Origin: an uncultured Lentisphaeria bacterium
Lineage (GTDB): Bacteria > Verrucomicrobiota > Lentisphaeria > Victivallales > Victivallaceae
NCBI GenBank assembly: GCA_949282965.1
Contig: CASDQW010000065.1
Coordinates: 1-33,046 of the forward strand
Length of the DNA stretch: 33,046 bases
Direction: 5' to 3'
This document shows positions 24,718 through 33,046 of the stretch, piece by piece (the first letter of the stretch is position 1; the number at the start of each line of letters is the position of its first letter). The notes under the pieces were generated by a model, which worked only from the letters and a program-made list of their open reading frames with translations, was not told where the DNA came from and made no database searches. The position numbers and the translations under genes are program-made.

Positions 24718-25842
24718 ATGAATCCGTGTGAAAATCGAATCCGCCTGGAAATCAACTTGAACGCCATTGCCGCCAACTTTCAGGAAATCCGGCGGCGGGT
24801 GGCCCCCTGCCGGCTGATGCCGGTTCTGAAGGCCAACGCCTACGGCCTCGGCGGCCACCGCATCGGAGCCATGCTCCGGGATGCCGGTGCCGCCGCGTTC
24901 GGGGTAGCGGAAATCAACGAAGCACTGGAACTGGCCCCCCTCGGACTGCCGGTGCAGATTCTCGGCAATCTCCTGCCGGACGAAGTCGCGCCGGCGGTGG
25001 AAGCCGGCTTGTGGTGTCCGGTCAACGATCTGGAATCCGCCCGGCGCATCAGCGCCGAAGCCGTCCGCCAGAACCGCCGCGTCGCCATTCAGCTGACCAT
25101 CGACACCGGCATGGGGCGGCTCGGCATGGTCGCCGAACGCGCCGCCGCTGAAATCATGGAAATTTGCCGGTTGCCGAATCTGGAACTGCGCGGCATTTAC
25201 TCTCATTTTTCCTCGGCCTTCCTCCGCTATGACGATTACAACTGCCGACAGCTGGCAAGATTCAAAACCCTGCTGATGCAATTGCAGGAACAGGGTCTGA
25301 CCTTTGCAGATGTCCACATGGCGGCCAGCGACGCGCTGAATAATTTTCCTGAAAGCTGCCGGGCACCGTTCACGCTGGCGCGCTGCGGCATCAATTTGTA
25401 CGGCTACTGCGACCCGGCAGTCACCCCCGCCATGCACCTCACTCCGGCAGTGGAGCTGAAAACCCGGCTGGCCGCGGTCCGGACACTGGATGCCGGCGCC
25501 GCCATCGGCTACGGCCGGATGCATCGGCTGCACAAACCGACCCGGGTCGGCACCATCGCGGCCGGTTACGCGGACGGACTGCCGCTGGCGCTGTCCAACC
25601 GCGGTTACGTGCTGGTGCGCGGCACGCTCTGTCCGGTACTGGGGCGGATCTCCATGGATTACACCACCATCTCTCTGGAAAACGTTCCGGATGCGGCACC
25701 GGGAGACGAAGTGGTCTGCATCGGAGCTCAGGGCGATGCCGCCGTTTCACTTGAAGACTGGGCGCAGCTGAAGGGCACGCATGTTTACGACCTGCTGTGT
25801 TCGTTCGGCACCCGGGTGGGGAGGGTTTATCTGTATGGCTGA
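24718..25842 (+). CDS. alr: Alanine racemase
   Basis: PLP-dependent enzyme of 374 residues that makes D-alanine for peptidoglycan. The PLP lysine is Lys38 in VLKANAYGLG, and the second catalytic base is Tyr265 in AIGYGRMHR, at the same number as the well-studied Geobacillus enzyme. GRISMDYTTI near residue 307 carries the substrate-binding Met. GAGG lies 8 bases before ATG 24718. Its last 8 bases overlap the start of the aldehyde dehydrogenase gene, so both are likely co-translated. Confidence 0.96.
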   Translation: MNPCENRIRLEINLNAIAANFQEIRRRVAPCRLMPVLKANAYGLGGHRIGAMLRDAGAAAFGVAEINEALELAPLGLPVQILGNLLPDEVAPAVEAGLWCPVNDLESARRISAEAVRQNRRVAIQLTIDTGMGRLGMVAERAAAEIMEICRLPNLELRGIYSHFSSAFLRYDDYNCRQLARFKTLLMQLQEQGLTFADVHMAASDALNNFPESCRAPFTLARCGINLYGYCDPAVTPAMHLTPAVELKTRLAAVRTLDAGAAIGYGRMHRLHKPTRVGTIAAGYADGLPLALSNRGYVLVRGTLCPVLGRISMDYTTISLENVPDAAPGDEVVCIGAQGDAAVSLEDWAQLKGTHVYDLLCSFGTRVGRVYLYG

Positions 25843-27211
25843 TCTTACTGTTCTGCACGCACAGCTTGAAGAAGGCCGGGCATTCTTCCGGGCCGGGAAC
25901 CGCTATTCCGTGCTGCAGCGGCAATCCGGCCTGCGCCGGCTGCATGATCAGCTGGTGCGCCATCAGGACCGGATCTGCGCCGCCTTGTATGCCGACCTGG
26001 GAAAATCCGATTTTGAAGCCCGGATCACGGAACTCATCCCGCTGCTGGAATCGCTGAAATTCCTGATTCATCGCCTGCCCCGGCTGGCGCGACTGCGCCG
26101 GGTCGGGCTCTCCATCTTCAACTGGCCGGGACGCGGCCGGCTCCGGCCGGAACCGTACGGACAGGTACTGGTATTCGGCACCTGGAACTATCCGCTGCTG
26201 CTGGCGCTTGATCCGCTGGCCGCGGCGGTGGCGGCAGGGAACCGGGTACTGCTGAAACTGTCGCCCCAGGCGCCTGCCACCGCCCAGATCATTACGGAGC
26301 TGGTGGAAAACAGCTTCTCCGGCGGCGAAGCGGCCGTACTGCCCCGCGAACTGGACTTCGACACCGTTCTTTCGGAAAAATTCGATTACATCTTTTTCAC
26401 CGGCAACCCCCAAACCGGACGCGAAGTGCTGCGACGCGCCGCGGAAAACCTGACCCCGGTCACGCTGGAACTCGGCGGCAAAAGTCCCTGCGTCGTCGAC
26501 CGCTCCGCCCACATTCCGACGGCGGCCCGTCGGATCGTCTGGGGAAAATTTCTCAATGCCGGGCAGACCTGTGTCGCCCCGGATTATCTGCTGGTTCACA
26601 GCCGCGTCAAGAGCGAGCTGCTGAACGAAATCCGCGCTTGCGTCAAACGCTTTTATGGAGAAAATCCGGCGGAAAACAAGGATTTTCCGCGCATCGTCAA
26701 CGACACCCATTTCGAACGGCTGCTGCCGCTGATGGAGAAAGGCCGGCTGATCACCGGCGGCGAAAAAAACCGCACCACGCTCTATATCGCGCCCACGGTC
26801 ATCGACCAGATTACTCCGGAAGACCCGGTCATGCAGCAGGAAATTTTCGGTCCGATCCTGCCGGTACTGGAGATCGCGTCAATCGAAGAGGCGGCGGCCT
26901 TCATCAACGAACGGCCCAAACCGCTGGCGCTCTATTATTTCGGCTCCCGGAAAAACCGGGAAAAGTTATTGTCCGTCACCAGCTCCGGCGGCGTGTGCGT
27001 CAACGAAACCGTCATGCATCTGGTCAATCCGTCCATGCCGTTCGGCGGCGTCGGCGCCAGCGGCATGGGGGCTTACCACGGTCGGTACGGATTCGACACC
27101 TTCACCCACTATAAACCGGAATTGCTGAAATGGAACGGATTCGAACTGCCGCTGCGTTATCCGCCCGGTACCGGATGGAAACGCTGGCTGGTCCGGCTGT
27201 TCTGCCGCTGA
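25835..27211 (+). CDS. Class 3-type aldehyde dehydrogenase
   Basis: NAD(P)-dependent oxidation of aldehydes to acids. The 458-residue length, the absence of the long N-terminal segment of class 1/2 enzymes, and the C-terminal PSMPFGGVGASGMGAYHGRYGF place it in the ALDH3 (fatty or aromatic aldehyde) group. The catalytic Glu212 lies in LELGGKSPC and the nucleophile Cys246 in NAGQTCVAPDY. The Rossmann segment FTGNPQTGREV is present. I use ATG 25835, overlapping alr by 8 bases, with GGGAGGG upstream; the frame also opens at 25781 inside alr. No substrate can be read from context. Confidence 0.93.
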   Translation: MADLTVLHAQLEEGRAFFRAGNRYSVLQRQSGLRRLHDQLVRHQDRICAALYADLGKSDFEARITELIPLLESLKFLIHRLPRLARLRRVGLSIFNWPGRGRLRPEPYGQVLVFGTWNYPLLLALDPLAAAVAAGNRVLLKLSPQAPATAQIITELVENSFSGGEAAVLPRELDFDTVLSEKFDYIFFTGNPQTGREVLRRAAENLTPVTLELGGKSPCVVDRSAHIPTAARRIVWGKFLNAGQTCVAPDYLLVHSRVKSELLNEIRACVKRFYGENPAENKDFPRIVNDTHFERLLPLMEKGRLITGGEKNRTTLYIAPTVIDQITPEDPVMQQEIFGPILPVLEIASIEEAAAFINERPKPLALYYFGSRKNREKLLSVTSSGGVCVNETVMHLVNPSMPFGGVGASGMGAYHGRYGFDTFTHYKPELLKWNGFELPLRYPPGTGWKRWLVRLFCR

Positions 27212-27252
27212 AACATAATCGGAGCAACTTCATTTCATAAGGAGAAATTGTC

Positions 27253-28569
27253 ATGTCCGGAATCTTCAAAGCGTATGACATCCGGGGCATTTACCCCACG
27301 GACCTTGACGCCGCCATGGCGGAAGCCGTCGGCCGGGCATTCGTGCTCTTTACCGGCGCCCGCAAAATCGTGGTGGGGCGCGACATGCGTCCGCATTCCG
27401 CCGCTCTTTTCGAAGGCCTGGCCAAGGGCTTGACCGAGCAGGGCGCCGACGTCATCGACATCGGGCTGTGCTCCACTCCGATGTCCTACTTCGCCAACGG
27501 CACGCTCCGGGCCGACGGCAGCATCATGATCACCGCCAGTCATAACCCGGGAGAATGGAACGGCTTCAAACTCTGCCGCGCCGACGCGGTGCCGATCAGC
27601 GGCGCCACCGGGATCGCCGATATTCAGCGACTCGTCGAAGCCGGGAACTGGCCGGCGGCCTCACGCACCGGTACCGTTTCCTGTTACGACATTGCGCCGG
27701 AGTATGGGAAGTTTCTGCGCTCCTTCGCCCGGATGGACCGCAAGTTGAAGGTCGTCGTGGACTACGCCAACGCCATGGGGCTTTATGAAATTGCGGGAAT
27801 TGCCGATCTGTTCGACATCACGCCGCTTTACGACCGTCTGGACGGGACCTTCCCCAACCACGAAGCCAATCCGCTGCATCTGGCGACGCTGGACGCGATC
27901 CGGGCCAAGGTGCGCGAAACCGGCGCGGATTTCGGCGCGGCCTTCGACGGCGACGCCGACCGGTGCGGATTCATCGACGACCTGGGGGAAGTGATTCCGA
28001 TGGACCTCTTCACCGCGTTGATCGCTCAGGACATTCTTGCCGACGGCCCGGCGACGATTCTCTATGATTTGCGCAGCAGCCGCGCGGTGCCCGAATGCAT
28101 TGAGGAAAACGGCGGCAAGGCGATCATGTCCCGGGTGGGGCACGCTTTCATCAAGGCGCAGATGCGGGAAACCGGCGCCGTTTTCGCCGGCGAATTGTCC
28201 GGTCACTACTACTTCAAGGAAAATTTCACTGCGGAATCCCAGGCCCTGGCCATGATCAAACTGGCCAATCTGATCTGCAAGAAGAACCGGAAACTCCACG
28301 AACTGGTCGCCCCGCTGCGCCGCTACGCTTCCAGCGGAGAAATCAACTCCAAAGTGGCCGACGCCGGTGCGGTTCTCGCCGCCATCAAGGCACGCTATGC
28401 CGATGGTCGCCAGTATGAACTGGACGGGCTTTCCGTGGAATACCCGGACTGGCATTTCAACGTGCGCGCCTCGAACACGGAACCCCTGCTCCGCCTGATC
28501 GTCGAAGCGAAAAACTCCGCGCTGATGGAGGAAAAACGTGATGAACTGCTCCATCTGATCCGCGGCTGA
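27253..28569 (+). CDS. Phosphomannomutase / phosphoglucomutase
   Basis: Alpha-D-phosphohexomutase of 438 residues interconverting hexose-1- and hexose-6-phosphates for envelope polysaccharide or nucleotide-sugar supply. It begins FKAYDIRG, has the catalytic phosphoserine loop TASHNP with Ser96, the metal-binding loop DGDADR (232-237), the sugar-binding loop GELSGHYYF (about 313-321), and the phosphate-binding RASNTEPLLR near the C-terminus. GELSGHYYF is the pattern of dual-specificity PMM/PGM enzymes (AlgC-like), so either mannose or glucose phosphate is possible. AAGGAG lies 9-14 bases before ATG 27253. Confidence 0.94.
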   Translation: MSGIFKAYDIRGIYPTDLDAAMAEAVGRAFVLFTGARKIVVGRDMRPHSAALFEGLAKGLTEQGADVIDIGLCSTPMSYFANGTLRADGSIMITASHNPGEWNGFKLCRADAVPISGATGIADIQRLVEAGNWPAASRTGTVSCYDIAPEYGKFLRSFARMDRKLKVVVDYANAMGLYEIAGIADLFDITPLYDRLDGTFPNHEANPLHLATLDAIRAKVRETGADFGAAFDGDADRCGFIDDLGEVIPMDLFTALIAQDILADGPATILYDLRSSRAVPECIEENGGKAIMSRVGHAFIKAQMRETGAVFAGELSGHYYFKENFTAESQALAMIKLANLICKKNRKLHELVAPLRRYASSGEINSKVADAGAVLAAIKARYADGRQYELDGLSVEYPDWHFNVRASNTEPLLRLIVEAKNSALMEEKRDELLHLIRG

Positions 28570-28609
28570 ACGTACGATCATATCAATTGCTCATCCAGGA
28601 GAAACAACC

Positions 28610-29137
28610 ATGAAAACATCGCTTGTTCCCGGTCTGGCCGGTCTGCTTCTGATCGGCGCTACGACGTTGTCCGCGGCCACCATTCCCTTCCGCGGCGGCG
28701 AAATTCTCGCGGCGGAACTGTCCACGGCAGCGCCGAAAATCGAACATCTCGACAAGTTCGACTTCGACTTTCCGTTTGAGAACAAATGCTACGCGCTGGT
28801 GACCGTCAAACTTTCCACCGGCCGCAACCTCAGCACCTACGACTATTCGCTGGAATTGTTCGGCCGCAGCTACCCGTGCGTCGCCGTCCGGACCGGAGAC
28901 GGCGGTTTTGACGCAGACCGCTGGGAAATCCGGGAAATCGCCCCCGGCGCCCGGATGGGCATGCTGTTCATCATCGACGGCAATGCCGTCGGCAAGGGCA
29001 CCACGGAAAAAATCGAACTGAAATGCAATGCGCCCGGCACTTATCCCGCCGTTATGCTGCCGTTCAGCAATCTGCGCACCCGCGCCTTCACCACCGCCGC
29101 CCGAATCCCGGAAACGGGCGCATTCCCGGAAAAATAG
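28610..29137 (+). CDS. Small secreted protein of unknown function
   Basis: A 175-residue protein that I do not recognise. It has a clear signal peptide (MKTSLVPGLAGLLLIGATTLSA, cleavage likely after residue 22) and a body predicted to be mostly beta, with FDFDFPFENKCYALVTVKLST and LELFGRSYPCVAVRTGDGGFD. The two Cys in the mature part could form a disulfide. The ribosome site AGGAG is 8-12 bases before ATG 28610. It sits between the phosphohexomutase and the YgiQ-like gene, 40 and 14 bases away, so it is probably co-transcribed. A lipobox is absent, so it is likely periplasmic or secreted. Confidence 0.8.
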   Translation: MKTSLVPGLAGLLLIGATTLSAATIPFRGGEILAAELSTAAPKIEHLDKFDFDFPFENKCYALVTVKLSTGRNLSTYDYSLELFGRSYPCVAVRTGDGGFDADRWEIREIAPGARMGMLFIIDGNAVGKGTTEKIELKCNAPGTYPAVMLPFSNLRTRAFTTAARIPETGAFPEK

Positions 29138-29151
29138 GATGCCGCCAGACC

Positions 29152-30900
29152 ATGGAATTTCTGCCGACCAACGCCGAAGAAATGAAGAAAGCCGGTTATG
29201 ATGAGCTGGATATCCTGCTGATCACCGGAGACTTTTACGTGGATCACCCTTCATTCGGCGTCGCCGTGATCGGCCGCTGGCTGACCGCCTGCGGCTACCG
29301 GGTCGGCCTGATCTTCCAGCCGGACTGGAAAACGCCGGATTCCCTGCGTGCCATGGGTCGTCCCCGACTGGGCGTCGGCGTAACCAGCGGCAATCTGGAC
29401 TCCATGGTCAACCTCTACACGGCCGGACGCCGCCTGCGGCGGGAAGACGCCTACAGCGAAAACGGCGTCCCCGGCAAACGTCCGCCCCACGCGCTGGTGG
29501 TGTACGCCCAGCTGGCTCGTCAGGCTTTCCCGAAAATCCCGGTGGTGCTGGGCGGGCTCGAAGCCAGTTTGCGCCGGGTAGCGCATTATGATTACTGGCA
29601 GGACAAAATCCGGCCGTCCGTCCTGGTCGATTCCAAAGCCGACATCCTCTGCTACGGCATGGGCGAAAAACCCATGCCCGAAATCTTCCGCCGCCTGGAG
29701 CGGGGCGAATCGCTTGCGGGCATCCGCGGCACCGCGGTGCTTCTGGGCAAACAGGACGCTGCCGCCTTCACTCCCGGAGACCGGTATCTGGAGCTGCCCT
29801 CCTACGAGGAACATCTTGCCAATCGGGACGCCCTGATGACCTCCACCAAAATGCTGGAGGCTGAAATGAACCCCTTCGCCGGACACGGCCTGCTGCAACG
29901 CTGCGGGGAACGGCTGCTGGTCGTCGAACCGCCGCCGGAACCGCTGACTTCGGCGGAACTGGACCGGGTACATGAACTCGGTTATGCCGGTCGCCCCCAC
30001 CCCTCCTGCAAAGGCCGGATCCCGGCGTATGAAACCATTCGCGATTCAGTCCCCGCCATCCGCGGATGTCCCGGCGGCTGCGCCTTCTGCGGGCTGGTGG
30101 CCCATCAGGGACGGCAGGTCATGAGCCGCTCCCCCGAGTCCATCCTCCGGGAAATCACCGCCATGACGAAAAAACCATGGTTCAAAGGCACGGTCAGCGA
30201 CATCGGCGGAGCCGCCGGCAACATTTTCGGCAGCGAAACCGACCGGGAATTCTGCGCGAAATGCCGCCGCTCCAGTTGTCTTTTCCTCCATATCTGTCCG
30301 CATTACCGCTGCGACGGGAAAAAACTTCTGGAACTGTTGCGGAAAGCGAGCCGTATCCCCGGCGTCAAACACCTGTACATCAATTCCGGTATCCGCCTGG
30401 ATCTGGCGCTGCGGCAACCGGAACTCTTCCGGGAAATCGTCTCCCATCACGTGTCAGGACACCTGAAAGTGGCACCGGAACACCTCCATCCGGAGGTGCT
30501 GAAGCTGATGCGCAAGAATCCGGCGGAGGAATTTTACCGGATTCAGGAGATTTTTGAAGAAGAAAGCCGCCGCTGCGGCAAGGAACAGTATCTGGTGCCG
30601 CTGTTTATTTCGAACTTTCCGGGATGCACCGCCGAACATATGAAAACCGTGGATGATTTTCTCTCACGCCACCGCTGGAGTCTGCAGCAGGTACAGGATT
30701 ACATTCCGCTGCCGATGACCATGGGCGCGGCCATGTATTACTGCGGCAAAGCACCGGACGGGCACCCCATTCCGGTCAACCGGGGACTGGCGGAACGCCG
30801 CCCCCAGATCCGGGTGCTGAAAAAACGCCGCAACGGCCAGCAGGAGAAACGCCCCCTCCCCCCGCGTCCCCGCCGCGGCGGCCCCGAACGAAAACATTAA
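29152..30900 (+). CDS. ygiQ: YgiQ-family (UPF0313) radical SAM protein
   Basis: Radical SAM enzyme of 582 residues with no known reaction. It carries the cluster motif CxxxCxxC in CPGGCAFC (Cys306, 310, 313) after PAIRG, preceded by a B12-binding-like N-terminal region (DILLITGDFYVDHPSFGVAV) and followed by a second Cys cluster (CAKCRRSSCLFLHICPHYRC) typical of this family. The C-terminal tail is basic and proline-rich (QQEKRPLPPRPRRGGP). ATG 29152 is chosen as the family start, MEFLPTNAEEM; AGGA lies about 12 bases upstream, next to the stop of the preceding gene. The substrate is unknown. Confidence 0.92.
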   Translation: MEFLPTNAEEMKKAGYDELDILLITGDFYVDHPSFGVAVIGRWLTACGYRVGLIFQPDWKTPDSLRAMGRPRLGVGVTSGNLDSMVNLYTAGRRLRREDAYSENGVPGKRPPHALVVYAQLARQAFPKIPVVLGGLEASLRRVAHYDYWQDKIRPSVLVDSKADILCYGMGEKPMPEIFRRLERGESLAGIRGTAVLLGKQDAAAFTPGDRYLELPSYEEHLANRDALMTSTKMLEAEMNPFAGHGLLQRCGERLLVVEPPPEPLTSAELDRVHELGYAGRPHPSCKGRIPAYETIRDSVPAIRGCPGGCAFCGLVAHQGRQVMSRSPESILREITAMTKKPWFKGTVSDIGGAAGNIFGSETDREFCAKCRRSSCLFLHICPHYRCDGKKLLELLRKASRIPGVKHLYINSGIRLDLALRQPELFREIVSHHVSGHLKVAPEHLHPEVLKLMRKNPAEEFYRIQEIFEEESRRCGKEQYLVPLFISNFPGCTAEHMKTVDDFLSRHRWSLQQVQDYIPLPMTMGAAMYYCGKAPDGHPIPVNRGLAERRPQIRVLKKRRNGQQEKRPLPPRPRRGGPERKH

Positions 30901-30921
30901 TGGGAAAATTCATCCCTCCAC

Positions 30922-30950
30922 TTGCAAAGCGCTGAAAATCACTTTATATT
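30922..30950 (+). promoter_or_regulatory. Promoter of gltA
   Basis: TTGCAA (30922-30927), a 17-base spacer and TATATT (30945-30950) give a start near 30957 and a leader of about 117 bases. It follows the ygiQ stop by 22 bases and separates gltA from the upstream operon. Confidence 0.6.
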
Positions 30951-30970
30951 ATCGGGCTGGCGGCACGCAC

Positions 30971-31002
30971 TGCCCCCTCTTACCTGAAAAGAGCGGGGAG
31001 CA
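30971..31002 (+). promoter_or_regulatory. Hairpin in the gltA 5' leader
   Basis: TGC, CCC and CTCTT on the 5' side can pair with AAGAG, GGG and GCA on the 3' side, with small bulges on the 3' arm. There is no U-run after it, so it is more likely an mRNA 5' stabiliser or regulatory hairpin than a terminator. Confidence 0.35.
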
Positions 31003-31073
31003 TTCATGGAAGTTGCCGCGGATACGGTTCTGTGCCGTGATTTTGTCAACCATCAAAGAGAGAAGGAACAATT

Positions 31074-32345
31074 ATGAGCAATGTTCCGGAATATGCCATC
31101 CTGAAAGTCGGCGGTCGCGAAATTAAACTTCCCGTGGTAGAGGGTACCGAGGGAGAAAAAGCCATCGATATCGCCGGACTGCGCAAGGAAACCGGATATG
31201 TGACGCTGGACCCGAGCTTCATGAATACCGCCGCCTGTTTCAGCAAGATCACGTTTGTTGACGGCGAACAGGGGATTCTGCGCTACCGCGGTTTCCCGAT
31301 CGAAGAACTGGTCAAACTCGGCTCCTTCGTCAAAGTCGCCTATCTGCTCGTCAACGGGAATCTGCCGACGCCGGAACAGAGTCGGAAATTCTCCCAGCTG
31401 CTGAATGTGAATTCTCTGCTGCACGAAGACATGCGCCACTTTTTCGACCATTTCCCGCAGGGGGCGCACCCGATGCACATTCTGTCCACGATGATCAACG
31501 CGCTGGCTGCCTTCTATCCCAACGTCGACCTGCGTTCCATGACCGAGGACATCGACACCTCCACCGCCCGACTGATCTCGATCGTCCGCACCATGGCGGC
31601 CGTGGCGTACAAGAAATCCATCGGCGAACCGATCGTCTACCCGCGCCATGACCTTAAATACTGCGCGAACTTCCTCAACATGATGTTCGACTCCCCGGTA
31701 GCCCCCTACACCGTGCGGCCGGAAGCGGAACGGGTGCTCAATGTCCTGTTCATCCTCCACGCCGACCACGAACAGAACTGTTCGACCACCGCGATCCGTA
31801 CCGTGGGCAGTGCGCAGGTCAATCTTTATGCCACGATTTCCGCAGGCATGTCCGCCCTTTCCGGTCCGCTGCACGGCGGTGCCAACCAGGAAGTCATCGA
31901 AATGCTCAAGATGATCGAGGCCGACGGCAATGTCAAAAAATACATCGACATGGCCAAGGACAAAAATTCTCCGTTCCGGCTGATGGGCTTCGGCCACCGG
32001 GTCTACAAGACCTACGACCCGCGTGCCGCGATCATTAAAAAGGAATGCCACGCCTTTCTGCAGGCGATGGACATCCAGGATTCCCTGCTGGAAGTCGCCT
32101 GGGAAGTGGAAAAGGCCGCCCTGGAAGACGAATATTTCATCACCCGCAACCTGTATCCGAATGTGGACTTCTACACCGGCATTCTGTATCGGGCGCTGGG
32201 GATTCCCGAAGACATGTTCACAGTGATGTTCGCACTGGCCCGGCTGCCGGGCTGGATCGCCCACTGGAAGGAAATGATCGGCGGCAACACCAAGATCGTC
32301 CGGCCGCGCCAGATCTACATCGGCAAAACCCTTGATCAGATCTGA
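31074..32345 (+). CDS. gltA: Citrate synthase (type II)
   Basis: Condenses oxaloacetate and acetyl-CoA in the first step of the citric acid cycle. The 423-residue length and the N-terminal beta segment (YAILKVGGREIKLPVVEG) fit the hexameric type II bacterial form. Catalytic residues are visible: His267 in GPLHGGAN, His308 in GFGHRVYKTYDPRA, and Asp365 in NVDFYTG. The ribosome site AAGGA lies about 8 bases before ATG 31074. It is 17 bases from the permease gene that follows. Methylcitrate synthase is less likely given the N-terminal domain. Confidence 0.96.
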   Translation: MSNVPEYAILKVGGREIKLPVVEGTEGEKAIDIAGLRKETGYVTLDPSFMNTAACFSKITFVDGEQGILRYRGFPIEELVKLGSFVKVAYLLVNGNLPTPEQSRKFSQLLNVNSLLHEDMRHFFDHFPQGAHPMHILSTMINALAAFYPNVDLRSMTEDIDTSTARLISIVRTMAAVAYKKSIGEPIVYPRHDLKYCANFLNMMFDSPVAPYTVRPEAERVLNVLFILHADHEQNCSTTAIRTVGSAQVNLYATISAGMSALSGPLHGGANQEVIEMLKMIEADGNVKKYIDMAKDKNSPFRLMGFGHRVYKTYDPRAAIIKKECHAFLQAMDIQDSLLEVAWEVEKAALEDEYFITRNLYPNVDFYTGILYRALGIPEDMFTVMFALARLPGWIAHWKEMIGGNTKIVRPRQIYIGKTLDQI

Positions 32346-32362
32346 CGGAGGAGGTCCCGGCG

Positions 32363-33046
32363 ATGAAAGCCTCCACATTGATGAATAAATTCAATCTGGC
32401 GAAAACGCTGACCGGATTGGACCTGTTCTGCATCGCCACCGGAGCCATGATCAGTTCCGGGATCTTCATTCTGCCGGGCGTGGCGTTCAAGGAGATCGGT
32501 CCCGCGGTTTTCCTCTCCTACGGGTTTGCCGGGATCGCGGCCATGATCGGCGCGCTGGCGGTGATCGAACTCTCCACCGCCATGCCCAAAGCGGGCGGCA
32601 CGTATTATTTCATCGAACGCAGCCTGGGGCCGGGCATCGGGACCGTTTCGGGGATTCTGAGCTGGCTGGCGCTGGTGCTGAAAACCGCTTTCGCCGCCTA
32701 CGGGCTGGGCGCGGTTTTGAGCGAAATGTTCGGTCTCGATCTGGTGCTGGTGGCATCGGCCTCCACCATCTTTTTCCTGATAGTCAACCTGATCGGGACA
32801 AAAGAGGCGGCCGCGCTGGAAGTGTTGATGGTATTTGCCCTGCTGCTGATCATGTTCGGCTACATCGTCGCGGGGGTGCCCCATATTGAGCCCGCCCGTT
32901 ACCAGCCGTTCTTCCTGGAAGGGAAAAGTCTTTCCACGGTGCTTCCGGTCGCAGCGCTGGTTTTCGTGTCGTTCGGCGGGCTGCTCAAAGTCAGCAGCGT
33001 GGCGGAAGAGGTAAAAACTCCCCGACGCAGCATCCCATTGGGCATT
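32363..33046 (+). CDS. APC-family amino acid permease (5' part; continues beyond window)
   Basis: Amino acid/polyamine/organocation transporter, of which 228 residues are visible. The reading frame starts at ATG 32363 after a strong GGAGGAGG and continues past the right edge. It begins with a short cytoplasmic segment, then TM1 with LFCIATGAMISSGIFILPG, the APC substrate-binding glycine motif (GAMISSGIF). Further membrane segments include LSYGFAGIAAMIGALAVIEL, GILSWLALVLKTAFAAYGLG and LEVLMVFALLLIMFGYIVAG. PKAGGTYYFIERSLGPGIG is also typical of the family. It lies 17 bases after gltA and is probably co-transcribed with it. The substrate is not predictable. Confidence 0.9.
   Translation, partial: MKASTLMNKFNLAKTLTGLDLFCIATGAMISSGIFILPGVAFKEIGPAVFLSYGFAGIAAMIGALAVIELSTAMPKAGGTYYFIERSLGPGIGTVSGILSWLALVLKTAFAAYGLGAVLSEMFGLDLVLVASASTIFFLIVNLIGTKEAAALEVLMVFALLLIMFGYIVAGVPHIEPARYQPFFLEGKSLSTVLPVAALVFVSFGGLLKVSSVAEEVKTPRRSIPLGI

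Overview
The window is a GC-rich bacterial chromosomal segment with no tRNA, rRNA, CRISPR array, phage gene or insertion sequence that I can see. The best taxonomic guess is Lentisphaerota (Victivallis-like), or more broadly the Planctomycetota-Verrucomicrobiota group. The reasons are the two pseudopilin-like proteins with a prepilin N-terminus and a C-terminal H-Xn-DG block, the TPR/ExbB/ExbD/TonB-like cluster, and a citramalate/isopropylmalate synthase of the Bacteroides-like type. This is inference from protein style, not a database result.

Region 1 (1-3461, minus strand) reads as one operon: a branched-chain 2-oxoacid chain-extension enzyme, an unannotated 28-codon membrane micro-ORF, a DUF4230-like membrane protein, and a LolC/LolE-type permease that runs off the left edge. 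It starts from a promoter at 3468-3496 and has a long structured leader ending in an intrinsic terminator. That makes it a good candidate for attenuation or riboswitch control.

Region 2 (3536-11981, plus strand) has gyrB and recA back to back, followed with short gaps by a five-gene envelope cluster: a large secreted TPR protein, ExbB, ExbD, a TonB-like protein and a small membrane-anchored zinc ribbon. Together they look like a proton-motive-force-driven Tol/Ton-type machine with an unusual last subunit.

Region 3 (12002-19474) is a catabolic-looking accessory island. It holds two tandem, equal-length pseudopilin-like genes on the minus strand, a divergent PocR-domain AraC-type regulator, an SSS-family solute:sodium symporter, and a PL21-like heparinase II/III-family lyase with no visible signal peptide. 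A sense, import and cleave pathway for a uronic-acid-containing oligosaccharide is the simplest reading.

Region 4 (19479-33046, plus strand) is housekeeping: murD placed 4 bases after the lyase, a 303-base intergenic stretch that may encode a small RNA (6S RNA is one candidate because of the rarA and fau context), rarA-fau, rny, alr-ALDH, a phosphomannomutase/phosphoglucomutase, a small secreted protein of unknown function, a YgiQ-type radical SAM protein, and gltA followed by an APC-family amino acid permease cut by the right edge.

The items I would check first are the structured leader at 3281-3461, the TPR-ExbB-ExbD-TonB-zinc-ribbon cluster, the pseudopilin/PocR-AraC/SSS/PL21 island, and the intergenic region upstream of rarA.
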